Below are positions 38,901-49,125 of a stretch of 64,000 nt of DNA, piece after piece. The notes under the pieces were generated by a model that was not told where the DNA came from, made no database searches, and saw only the letters and a list, made by a program, of their open reading frames with translations. This DNA is from Lepidonotus clava (taxonomy: Eukaryota > Annelida > Polychaeta > Phyllodocida > Polynoidae): NCBI GenBank assembly GCA_936440205.1, contig OW387136.1:19068788-19132787 (forward strand), written 5' to 3'. The position numbers and the translations under genes were made by a program. Positions within the stretch are counted from its first letter, which is position 1. The number at the start of each line of letters is the position of its first letter.

Positions 38901-39513
38901 CGTTATACAACAATCAAGGGAACACATTGCCATAAGAATTAAGATTAAGAGGGAACCCATTTCTCTGCTAGGTAGTCATTTGAACGTGGCAGAGAAAGCA
39001 TGGACATAGGATATGTAGTCCGAGAGGCCCCGACCCAACGTTCACACTGACAGAGCCGTTCTCGAACTACAGCCATAGGACATGCAGGGGGAGACTTGGA
39101 AGTCTTGCGCTCTTGGCGCCCTAAGGGAAATTGAAAGTTGAAACCAAAACATTCATTGAAATCACGTACTAATATCCAACGATGTAAGATCATGATTTGG
39201 TAATCTCGTTGGTAAACATCGTGTGGAGAAGACGTTCAATATGCAAGTTTAAAACAAGCAGCATGGGGGTCCAAATTTGCAGCACACGTGCCGACAACAC
39301 ATCATGATCAAACACGAGGGGAAACCACTACCTCCGAGACAGCGCAAAACATTCACTTGTCAGCACACAATTAACCCGTGATAACGTGGTGTCTTTGACT
39401 CAAAATGATCACAAGATACCTAAGAAGTAAATTACAAGTTGTTTTTGTTATTAAACTTGATAAATACGAGGTTTTCGGAATATATGTAAGTAAAACATAC
39501 CTGTTTCTGCCAT
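30539..39513 (-). CDS. DKC1: Dyskerin, H/ACA RNP pseudouridine synthase
   Basis: Coding exons from the start: 39501-39513, 36935-36990, 36527-36613, 35973-36064, 35532-35781, 35136-35262, 34635-34765, 34061-34204, 33548-33668, 32018-32136, 31625-31728, 31297-31369, 30879-30992, 30539-30601. They close to 497 codons with phase matching throughout (human about 514). Dyskerin converts uridine to pseudouridine in rRNA and snRNA under H/ACA guide RNAs in the nucleolus and Cajal bodies, and is part of vertebrate telomerase. A basic N-terminus ([10 protein letters not shown]) leads into the dyskerin-like region, then the TruB domain with [13 protein letters not shown], whose Asp (about residue 120) is the catalytic one. 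[16 protein letters not shown] is followed by the PUA domain ([19 protein letters not shown]). The tail has lysine-rich localisation tracts and ends HDSDSD. The first coding exon holds only 13 coding bases. Confidence 0.97.
30817..30877. repeat. Dispersed repeat fragment beside a dyskerin splice site
   Basis: The block with TTTAACGTCCGGCCAACC and AGGGTTCTTT recurs at 37868-37911, where it is the older repeat that a SINE has entered. Here it ends at the donor site after the dyskerin exon at 30879. Confidence 0.6.
32560..33420. repeat. GC-rich low-complexity block with a 40-base G-run
   Basis: Inside the dyskerin intron between the exons at 33548 and 32136 lie 25 C (32723-32747), 17 C (32915-32931) and 40 consecutive G (32957-32996). 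The surroundings are GC-rich and include short inverted copies of GGTCACTGG near 33112-33160. Wording similar to 28050-28130 suggests a dispersed GC-rich repeat. Apparent open frames here, made of proline or glycine runs, are artefacts of composition. Confidence 0.9.
37927..38224 (+). mobile_element. SINE-like insertion with 15-bp target duplication
   Basis: A 298-bp segment between direct repeats CTAGACTGCAAGGGA (37912-37926 and 38225-38239). It ends in a CACT-repeat tail and carries a B-box-like GGTTCAATTCC (38025-38035), so it is probably polymerase III derived. The segment interrupts an older dispersed repeat (TTTAACGTCCAGCCAACC upstream, related to 30817). A diverged copy in opposite orientation is at 52246-52580. 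It lies in the long first intron of dyskerin. Confidence 0.8.
38563..38896. mobile_element. MITE with CAGGGTACCAACC ends, copy 1
   Basis: A 322-bp element (38569-38890) with inverted ends CAGGGTACCAACC and a 6-bp duplication GTAATG (38563-38568, 38891-38896). The interior is full of TTCCCTGTGTTTTCCCTG phrases. CAGGG ends suggest hAT affinity, though the 6-bp duplication is not the usual 8 bp. Relatives: 55521, 58200 and 58355. Confidence 0.8.
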
Positions 39514-39531
39514 TTTCATTTGATTCTACCC

Positions 39532-39537
39532 CACGTG
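39532..39537. promoter_or_regulatory. E-box CACGTG near the dyskerin start
   Basis: A palindromic CACGTG (in ACCCCACGTGGGT) lies 19-24 bases upstream of the dyskerin ATG. Mammalian DKC1 is a known Myc target acting through such E-boxes; that this one is used is inference. Confidence 0.5.
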
Positions 39538-39566
39538 GGTGTGCGTGCGCATTGAAATCGACGAGT

Positions 39567-39580
39567 ACTTCCGCCGGAAG
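39567..39580. promoter_or_regulatory. Back-to-back ETS-type sites
   Basis: ACTTCCGCCGGAAG contains two oppositely oriented GGAA cores and is nearly palindromic. GABP/ETS sites of this form are common in two-way housekeeping promoters; it lies between the divergent DKC1 and ERCC5 transcripts. Confidence 0.55.
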
Positions 39581-40230
39581 AGACTTAGCTTGTTCCCGGC
39601 GTGTCTCACTTTTCACGTTCGGGACCAGCGACCCAAAACGACAGGTGTCACCACTGAGCTTGCCGTGTGCAACGTCCGAGGGAAGTAAAGTTATGAAATC
39701 TAAGTGTTTGTGAGAAAGAATACCTTCAATACAGGCCTTAAAGGTAGGTTTTACTATAGAGATCACAGGTAACTAAGGATTTTACTTTAAAACTTATTTT
39801 AATGTAGGAATTTTAGTCGAAACTGCCGTTATGTTAGTTGACGTGCCATCGCTTGCCACTCCATCTGCTGATTCTGATGCTCAGACTGAACGTCTGAAGT
39901 TTCTAACATTGCAGTAATAACCATTTCGGCCTGCCCTGGTCATTATGTACATCAGAAATATATCTCAAATGTACAATTGTCTAGTCAACGCAGCAGATTT
40001 AAAATTAGACCAAAAATACCATAGCTTTGCCTACAGAATCGTTGGGCCACTATGATTAGAAACACCAAAATGCCTGAAATGGCCACAGAGTCAGACTCAG
40101 AGAAGCCCAATTCTCCCAACAATATCAGCTAGCAATATGATCAAGACGAGTAATGTAGATCTATTTGTTTACATTCATATTACTACAGGGTTGTCGTTCA
40201 AAGATAACGTATCTTATGTTCATCTTCTAT

Positions 40231-40356
40231 GAACTTGATAACATTCTTAATCAGGAGTGTTATGAATTTGATAACGTTCATCTTCTGTTCTATGAACTTG
40301 ATAACGTTCTTAATCAGGAGCGTTATGAATTTGATAACGTTCATCTTCTATGAACT
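40231..40356. repeat. Two-copy 63-bp tandem repeat
   Basis: A 63-bp unit beginning GAACTTGATAAC starts at 40231 and again at 40294, with few differences. It lies in the probable 5' UTR intron of ERCC5. Because 63 is a multiple of three, the unit happens to stay open as a 21-residue repeat, but nothing else suggests coding. Confidence 0.85.
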
Positions 40357-40541
40357 TAAATGAATTTACATAGATTTATTTTAAAATTATTTCAAGAATG
40401 TATCAGATATGTCATAAAATATTCAAGCTTAATCTGCTTTGAATTCATAATGAAAATATGTAGATAAATAAACTATTCAAGAACTATTCTAATCTATATA
40501 ACTCAAATCGTTTTGTTTTTTTCAGACTGTAACTTCCCAGC

Positions 40542-43500
40542 ATGGGAGTCAAGGGTCTATGGACGCTCTTGGAGCCGGTAGGAAAGCCAGTCACACTAGA
40601 ATCTCTTGAAGGAAAGATTCTAGCAGTTGGTATCCTTTTAAAAAAAGTAGTCCATCCAAAATCTATTCTACCGCGTAAACCCTCTCACATAAGTTACCAT
40701 TTCATAGCGTGTGATTAGAATTTTATATTCAGAGACGCTATTTCCCCTATAGTCACCAAATTTGTATTCAAGTTATCAAGTTATTGAAACATTCTAGAGC
40801 TGATTCTAAGCTAATGTGTAGTCAATACTTTGCGTTCATACATTATTTATTGGAAAGAATTCAGTCCTACTTGTCCGTAATAAATGAATAGTCGTTGTAT
40901 TTCTTTTTTTTTCTTTTCTTTTTTTTTTAAGTTTTAGGTTCTATGTTAAGAACATGGTTGAATATTTGCATAAGGGCCTTCTATCGTATTGCGGATAAGG
41001 TCTACCAGGCCCAGAACATGGCAAAAGTCTTTTTATTTACGATCTGACAAATTTGGGAACATGCCTTAACCTGACCAGATGTGAGTATATGGCTGCATCA
41101 AACTGTGCACGGAATGCGGGACAAGCACGGAGACCCCGTGGCCAACGCCCACCTGGTAGGCCTGTTTAACCGCCTCTGTAAGCTGCTCTTCTACAAGATC
41201 AAGCCCATCTTCGTGTTTGACGGAGGTGTGCCCGAACTGAAACGACAAACTCTAGTAAGTCACCATTCGTAAGACCCCATGTGCCTTCATGTTTTAGTCT
41301 ATCAGCATATAGCTCTGTAAAATATTGAGTTCTCGAACGTCTCATCATTTTTTTTTCTTTTGGTTGAAAATTCATTTCTAAACATAAAACATGTTTTTGC
41401 AATAGCATCAGATAATTTGTTTGATTATGATTGTAGTTATTGAGTATAAGTTCTGTTTATTGTTTGTGTCCATCTTAATTCTCCCATATCGATAAGAGTA
41501 GCCGATCTCAGTTTCAACCTATGCTGTGCTTTTGATAATAACACGGGGCATGTGGCAGTTATGATAGTTCTCCGCCTGTGGTAATATTGCAGGCAGCCAG
41601 AAGGCAGCAGAGAGCTGACGCCACAGAGCGGTCAGAACAGGCGACCAGGAAACTGCTGACGGGTCTGATGAAGCAGCACGCGGTGGGGTCGGTGCTAGGG
41701 GGCAGTGGGCCAAGCGGGTCTCAGCCGTCAACGAGCGGGGCGGGCCGACGGGACGACAAGGCCGATATGTACGAACTGCCCCCTATGCCAGCACCTGACC
41801 CTGAAGGGTAAGAAGACACTGTAGTATATCTCGGTTAATAATCACAATCCCTTGTTTGTTGTATAAATTATTTGCGTTCCCGTTTTAAGTATTCCTGAAA
41901 AAAGTAAGCACGTATGGACGTCTATAATTACTCATAGAATTAAAGAATAACAAAGACATAATTCCCATGGCATTTGAGAGATGAGCACATAGATCTATGT
42001 TTGTATTTTTCTTAAGAATGGTTTAAAAGAACATTTTCTACTTTACTACAGTTACGTTGATGAAGTTGAACGTGCTCTGGACGTTAGGGCAACATTTCTG
42101 GACATGTTAAGCGTAAGTGGTAACAATCGGGTATTAGTTCTATTAATTTTCTACTATGAACTTGAATCAATTAACGTAAGTCTTTTTTTCAACTCGAATT
42201 ACTATGCCTTACAATTAAAACTTGAACGCGTTTGATCACATTTCAAAATTCATGTTCCATGCAGCAAGAATTTCAAGATCCTGAAGAAATCGATCCCCAG
42301 TCAGAGGAATTCAAGGCCCTGCCTCCCGAGGTCCAATATGAAGTACTGACTGAAATGAAAGAATTCCGAAAACAAAAAAGATGGAAAAATTCCACGGAAA
42401 TGCCAGAAGTAAGACTCACTTGCATCTACCCATATGCACCATTCTGTTAATGATTGAAAAATATTTTGCATTACAGTATACTTTTTCCCAGTGTCTCTTG
42501 GGATTTTTCTTTGTTTTTTGTTTTGCAAAAGCTAATCAATTTAAAGTACAAAGATTGCAATGGCATCAGTCACTCGTAAAAACATCAGAACTGTTGATGC
42601 CCGAGTTCGTTTAGTAAGTGTGTAGTTTTAGATCTAGACTGGTTTTATTGGGCTGAATCAGGCTGGGTACATGCACAGCACGCCCAAGTGGCGCATCTGT
42701 TGCTAAAGGCCACCGGGTAACATTTCCCGCCATATACGGACACCACATGTAGGTAGAATAATATTTACTGGTTCATCTAAACCTGTGGTTCGTTCTTGCA
42801 GACCTCGGAGGACTTCTCTAACTTCCAACTAAAGCGCATCATGCACCGGAGCCGGCTGACCACGCGGCTGGACGACGTGCGGAAGGAGATCAACGCTGCG
42901 GCGTCGGGTGACATGGTGATGCAGCTGACGGGGTCCGGGCCGGGGCAGGGCGTGGAGGCCCGCCGCCTCGTGTCCGACGACTCCTCTCACTACATCCTGG
43001 TCAAGGGACTCCGCAAGGCTTCAGAGGTAGGTCTTAATAAAGACCGAGATTTAATTTCTTTTTCATTTTTTTTATTTTTATTAAAGTGGCTCACTTCGCC
43101 AAAGCGGTTTTCTTGTGAGCCCATATAATTCAGTACAGGTACATACTACAATGTCTTTGTTCAGTCATAGCAATAGAATGATATAGTCTATAAAACTAAA
43201 CATCTAAAACTAGTCTATTGATTATGTATGTTTTTTACAGATCTAATGTTTTAGACATTCATGTGAATATATATATAAGAATACAAAAATCTCCCTTGTT
43301 AATAGGTAGTATCGTGAAAATTCAGACAACTATTGACAGTATATTTTGTACTCTTTCTTAGGAAAACCATTATCAATTTCACCATTTGACTAGAATTCTT
43401 GAGAAGAAAAAATATGTGTTTAGAAGAAATTACATTCCGCATTAAGTCATAAATAATTATTTGTATTCCAGGCCGCTTCAAAAATATCGTCTCTGGAAGG

Positions 43501-46500
43501 TCTCAGGGAGGAAGACTTTAAGGATAATGCAATACTTGACACTATAAAGAAGACCCAGAATACGAATCACCATTCACCCAAAACACTCGACGCCAAACTG
43601 GAAGAAACTAAACCCATTAAAGATGATGATAAGAACAAGGACGTGGAACGAACTGATTCACCAAACCCAACTGAAAAGACAAACAGTTCAAACTCAACAA
43701 GATCAAATATGAGCCGGCCAAGTATAATCATGTACCACTCCTCAGAGACAAAACCTGACAGACAGGCCTCAAAATCAGATCAAAAAAACACAAAATCCGT
43801 CACAAAAACCCGCACCCCTTTCAGAGAAGTACCACGTGAAGCCGCCAACTCCCACCCCGAGGTGATGCTACTTGACAGCGACTCTGACGATGGATCTGTA
43901 CGAGACGGTATGTGTATGGACTCTGCCGAAGACCAACAAGTGGTGGAGGGTGGGGAACCAAAGTCAGCGGGGTCCCGGTCAGCGGTCGATGGGGCCCAAG
44001 TCGTACCATTTGGCGACAGCCAGAAACCCAGCACGGCCCAGGCTTCTGAAATGAGTCACGAGGGAGGCTTCATCAGGGAGGAGAGTGATAGCGACAGTGA
44101 CGTCATGGATGTCAATGACGTAACGAATGTAAATGACGTTACCACAAGTAGGCTCACTGATTTCAGTGAACTTTGTGAAAGTAAAGAAACCGACGCCAGT
44201 GAAGTCACTGATGCTGAAGTCAAAGCCACGTGTCCTGATGATGTCAGGGAAATTAACGTTAATGACGTCACTGAGATAAGCGATGATGATGATATCAGTG
44301 ACATTAATGACGTCACCAAGGCCGATGATGCCGATACCTCTGTTGTTCCCTCAACCACTGAGTCAGACCGGACTTCCTCCATGGTATCTACTAATAGTCC
44401 ACCAACCAAGACCGATCAGTCCAACACGGAGCGGACGACTCCAGAACATCACCAGGAGGATAGTGAGGTACAGTTGGTTAGTGCGGAGGACGCCGACAGC
44501 AGTAAATCAGGAACTAGAAGTAGAAAGGAAACGTTGGAGACAGCAACAAGCACGATGACGTCATCAGCGGGTGTTGCGACATCATCCTCCCGCAGAGACA
44601 GTGCACACAGCGTGTCTGATGGTGAGTGGTAACAGTTATAGTCATATACTAGTAAACACATACAGGATCAGGTTTAGAAGACACAAATAGTAGGCGCGCA
44701 TATGCAGGGGCGGATTCAAGGGGGGGGGGGGGGTCCAGCAGGTCCTAGGGGTCCTGACACCCCCTTTTTTTTTGCTGGACCCCTAAACTACAAAAAGAAG
44801 GGGAAATGTTGCATATGTGTGCGCGAATGCACGTCGTTTTAACCTTTATGCTGACCCCCCATCCCCACTTTATGATCTAAACAAATATTTAAGCGATGAA
44901 ACTCATAACAGATCCAATCGATTCTGGTTGGTTTGGAAATGGATACAATAACACATACTAGAATAAAGATAATTATGCCTCTGCTTTCAAACATTCAGAT
45001 AAAATGAAAGACAAGAATTCACACTTATGATTTAGCAGTTACCATCTAAGCCTACTCAGCGTGTCTAGAACTTACTCTTTGAATTCATTTCTTCGCCAAA
45101 GATGACTTCGAGGAGGTAGCCCCAGTGGAGTCGTCGGCCCTGGAGCTGTGCTACACGCCGGGCGTCCCACAGGAGGTGGAGGAGGTGAGGACAGACGTGG
45201 GGTTACCACCAACCTCGCCCCACCCCACACACCACGACACTGAGGGCACCGACACCCACATTGTCATCACTGACGACGAGGTCGACCAACACGTACTGGA
45301 GACTCTAGCCAAGGAGAGAAACAGACCCTCGCCGGCCAAGGTAGATGATTTTGGTTTATTGCACTTATTATCCAATGACAGTTCTTCCCCTAAGGAACAA
45401 GGCCGAGAAAAGAAACTTAAATCCAGGACGTAAAGGCTGGTCACTTTAAAATAATGACATCTACAGTAGATAGCGCCAACATTTCTGGAAGAATACAATT
45501 TCAGATATTGCCAATACATTGTTCTCGTTTTGATATTCACAAAAATGTGTTATCTTTATGTGACCTGTGAGCTTTAATTTGAACATTTTATTTGACTTGT
45601 CAACAACCACGAGGCTGGTATATTTAAAATATAGCTGGTGTAGACTTTTGACCAATTATAATATAGCTGGAAGCGAATTAAATGAACTGCTTCATGTATA
45701 AGTAGAAACATATTCAAGAGAGGCAAGTCTCGCATGTTAGATCGAAATCTAAAAGCATGAACATACTCTGTACTGAGCCCGGTCTGTTTGGACAGAGGCC
45801 GGTCATCTCGGCCGAGGCGGAGGAGCAGCTGTCGGAGCTGCAGTCCCAGCTGGAGGAGGAGGCCCAGCAGCTGCAGGTGGAGCGGGGGCGGCTCGACCGG
45901 CAGGCCGCCTCCATCACCGACACCATGACGGCCGAGGCCCAGGTAGGTTAGCCTGTCCCCACGGCAAGGCTGGACAGGAGCCAGCTTTCCACTTATCAGA
46001 AAACATGTTTTATAAATTAAGTTCTCGTATTGGGAATTCCGATTAATTAGAGTCTTTCTGGATTATTTAAAAATGTTTAAAAAGAGTTTTGTTTTGATCA
46101 TGAAAGTCCATAACTTTTCTTGCAGATTTGCTTTCTTTAGACATCAAAATTAATCTTCGGTTACGTCTATGGAACACATAGATTCGATATAGTAGTGAAG
46201 AGGATGCATGTGTATTTATGATATGGTGGATTTAAGATTTTGCATCAATTAGCCAGTTTGCAGGCTAACACTTGTGGTTTTATTTTCAAACTGTATTAAC
46301 AAAAACACCTTCGTGGTTTTAATCAATGTCAGTGTTGTACAAAGCACATCGACATTTGTTCAATTTTCATAACAGTATCGGACAGACTTCAAAGGGTAGA
46401 TTATCAATCAGAAAGTGGTTGATGAAGTTTTAGTATCATTTGTATATCAATGTGTATTATCCCACTTTGAAATATATTTCATAGGATGTATATTTGTGTG

Positions 46501-48045
46501 CACTTATTTAAAACGTATCTTGGTACCTGAGCTTAGATAAAAATCGTGGCTTATGGCAACTCTTTAAACCTGTGGTCGTCCCGTAGGAGTTGCTGCGGCT
46601 GTTCGGCGTTCCCTACCTGGTGAGTCCCATGGAGGCGGAGGCACAGTGCGCCCAGCTTGACCTGTCCAACCACACAGAGGGCACCATCACCGACGACAGT
46701 GACATCTGGCTGTTCGGGGGTCGCCGAGTCTACAAGAACATGTTCAACCACGGCAAATACGTCGAGCACTTCAGCAAGAGCAGCATCGAAAGCCAGCTTT
46801 GTGAGTTCTCAAGTTGCTCTTCATTATCTCTTTTATTTGTGATTTCCTGGAATCGTAACATAAATACACTTGTGCGTGGAGTTGAAATACGTAATTATCA
46901 ATAAGTCATATCAATATTAAACTCAAATTAGTAAGGTAATTCAAACCTTCGTGACGTAAACTTATATTTGTTTGCCCTTACTAAAAGCTAGAAATCGATG
47001 TTTTGCTTTGATTTTATATACATGTATCCTTGGTCAAGGAATCCAGGTATTTTTATTCCGCGATTTTTAAGCAAAGCTTTCAACACCGAACATTTATTGG
47101 TTATCCACTCGATTAACGACTGAGTCTCTGTAATGGTAAATACTCTTCATGCCTTTATAAATCCTTTTTGCTCTAGTGCTTGACCGGACGAAGCTTATCA
47201 ACATTGCCTTCCTGTGCGGCAGTGACTACACGCCTGGCATCGAGCGGGTTGGCCCAGTCACCGCGATGGAGATCCTAGCAGAGTTCCCCGGGGACGGTCC
47301 CGAACAACTCCGCGACATGAAGTCCTGGTGGAATCGGGCCCACCGCCAACCTGTTGGCTCTGCTCAGTCCGAGACCAAGATTAAGCAGAAGGTGCGCCAA
47401 CTCAGACTGCCCAGTGGTTTCCCCAGTCAGTCAGTGGTGGATGCATACCTCAAACCCGAGGTGGACGATTCTGAGGAGAGGTTTACCTGGGAGAAGCCCG
47501 ACCTGGACCTACTGAGGGCTTATGCCGCAGAGAAACTGGGCTGGTCCCAGACTAAGACTGACGAGTCCCTGCTACCTGTACTCAAGAAACTCAGTGAAAG
47601 TTCCATGCAAAGACATATCACAAGCTTCTTTAACATGGATTTCGGGGAGCCGAGGAAGTTAAAGAGCAAAAGAGTGAAGCAGGTTATAAATAAACTTCAG
47701 ACCAAGAATAGGACTGAAACGAACATCGCTGTTGATTCTCCGAGTAGCAGTGCTGATAATAACACTAGGCTGGCAAGTGTGACAAGTAATTCTAGAAATG
47801 TTCCAGGGAAATCACCTTCTAAGGATAGGACTAAACCCACACAGGCTGCAGAGTCAGGCAAGCGTCAGGCAGCTCAGCCCCGAGGTCAGCCGGCTGCCAA
47901 GCGGGCCCGGCGGGGTCGTGGGGCTGGTCGCAGGGGCCGGGGAGGGAGGGGGGCGCAGGCCACCCCCCGGGAAGCACGGGGAAACAGTGGGCGGCAAATG
48001 GTGGACGAGGTGAAGCTATCAGAGAGCAGCTCTGACGAGGATTGA
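40542..48045 (+). CDS. ERCC5: XPG/ERCC5 structure-specific DNA repair endonuclease
   Basis: Coding exons: 40542-40629, 41079-41254, 41593-41807, 42052-42112, 42265-42408, 42802-43026, 43472-44621, 45102-45340, 45796-45942, 46587-46800, 47177-48045; 1175 codons, phases closing (human 1186). XPG makes the 3' incision in nucleotide excision repair and helps hold TFIIH. It starts [17 protein letters not shown], the FEN1-family N-region, with metal-binding Asp in ILAVDVSIW and FVFDGG. A TFIIH-side helical part ([10 protein letters not shown]) leads to a long acidic spacer, mostly exon 7, with repeated NDVT phrases and [10 protein letters not shown], like the VISDEEL patch of human XPG. The I-region has [13 protein letters not shown] and [14 protein letters not shown], then the helix-two-turn-helix [23 protein letters not shown] fits a PCNA-binding box. 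The end is basic and Arg/Gly-rich. The exon at 45102 could read through into intron to 45433, but phase favours the donor at 45341. Confidence 0.97.
44700..44817. mobile_element. Small DNA element, third CAGGGGCGGATTCAAG copy, decayed
   Basis: The left end reads CAGGGGCGGATTCAAG from 44705, followed by a G-run; ATATG flanks the segment at 44700-44704 and 44813-44817. The right inverted end is not recognisable, so it is decayed or the right border is wrong. It lies in the ERCC5 intron after exon seven. Confidence 0.5.
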
Positions 48046-49125
48046 GATGTCCGAGTCGGTTATGAATCACATCCTGTTTCTTATCAGTTTCAAACTTTTT
48101 TCCTCAGGAATTACAGAAATGTAGCAGGCTTCCTTTATGGTTATCATTTGAGAAGTAGCAAAGGTCGACTTCTCACCACCCTTGAAGAATCTATTTGTCT
48201 GAAAGATACCGGATCAGAGTTTCATCAGTTCTCCGAAGTTTAATGTAAATAATTTGACTTTCCAATGAACTAGTCTATGTGGGCACGGTAAATCAAATAA
48301 GCCGAAGATGGACCTTAAAGTAAGAACTCCGTCACTGGATCTACTACCTAATGGTGTTTGAACAAAGATTGGAGTAATTAAAGGCATCACTTGCAAATAG
48401 ATTCTCCCCATACTTGTCAGTCTACTGCTACTAATGGGAATTTATTCAGCGAAATTCTAATCATTTAAACTACTTGATCTCATGAACTATCGAAACTCGG
48501 GTATTTTTCTTGCAAAATCAGAAACCTATTTAAGTGATATGTGACTGCTGTTGCCTGTATAAAATTCAAAAACTTAAAAAAAAGTTGACCATAGATAATG
48601 CGAACGGTGCCGCTTAGATGTGCAATATAGTATCAAGAGATTATAAATCTGCTAAAGCAATCGCTGCATGCACTCTTACAGAGTATTGAAACCTTTTCAT
48701 TCATTAAAGTTTATAGACTGGAGAGCCGGCTTGAAACACGATTGTAAAATCAACGAAAAATATAATTTATTATAAAATTTCGACAACTATTTATTCACAA
48801 TGAATGTCCATGAGAAAAGAGAATGAGGGCATTTTGTGTTGAGATTAGTCTCAATTCGTTCGTCCGCATTGACCAATGAATTTGCTATTTATTTTACGAC
48901 GGTACTATTTACAATGAAGTACGAGTTATTGAGATTTTCTTGAAATGTGTACTTGTATATAACATCAACGATGCACGTCATGATAGAATGTATATTTATT
49001 TAATAAATTGTAAAAATATAAGCCTTTCTCTTTTTTCCTTTTCTTAGTACACAGCATCTATGATACACATTTTATCTACGGTAGATATCTAGCTATTTAC
49101 AATGTGAGTGTAATGAAAGTGTCCA
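48046..49125. other. Convergent 3' regions of ERCC5 and CHAF1B
   Basis: 1080 bp separate the two stop codons. No coding sense is visible. The region carries the shared polyadenylation motif at 48995-49007, with a T-rich stretch (49023-49044) after it on the plus strand. On the minus strand another AATAAA occurs near 48789-48794. Confidence 0.6.
48995..49007. terminator. Palindromic two-way poly(A) signal
   Basis: TTTATTTAATAAA reads AATAAA on both strands: 49002-49007 on plus for ERCC5 and 49000-48995 on minus for CHAF1B. A T-rich downstream stretch supports use on the plus strand. If both are used, the transcripts overlap by a few tens of bases. Confidence 0.6.

Larger units (their letters stand above)
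39514..40541. promoter_or_regulatory. Divergent promoter region between DKC1 and ERCC5
   Basis: 1028 bp separate the two start codons. Within it are a CACGTG E-box (39532-39537), a dyad of ETS-type sites (39567-39580), a probable donor of an untranslated ERCC5 exon (AAAG then GTAGGT, 39744) and its acceptor (TTTTTTTCAG ending at 40525), leaving 16 untranslated bases before the ERCC5 ATG. No TATA box is obvious. The putative 5' UTR intron holds the 63-bp tandem repeat at 40231. Confidence 0.55.

Noticed and set aside
30602-39500. Intronic snoRNA genes in dyskerin, as known in some vertebrates
   Set aside because: By eye I found no paired C and D boxes at suitable spacing on the minus strand; H/ACA RNAs cannot be excluded without folding.
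45341-45433. Read-through extension of ERCC5 exon eight to a stop
   Set aside because: The extension reads plausibly, but only the donor at 45341 gives the phase needed by the next exon, and the downstream family motifs require that exon.
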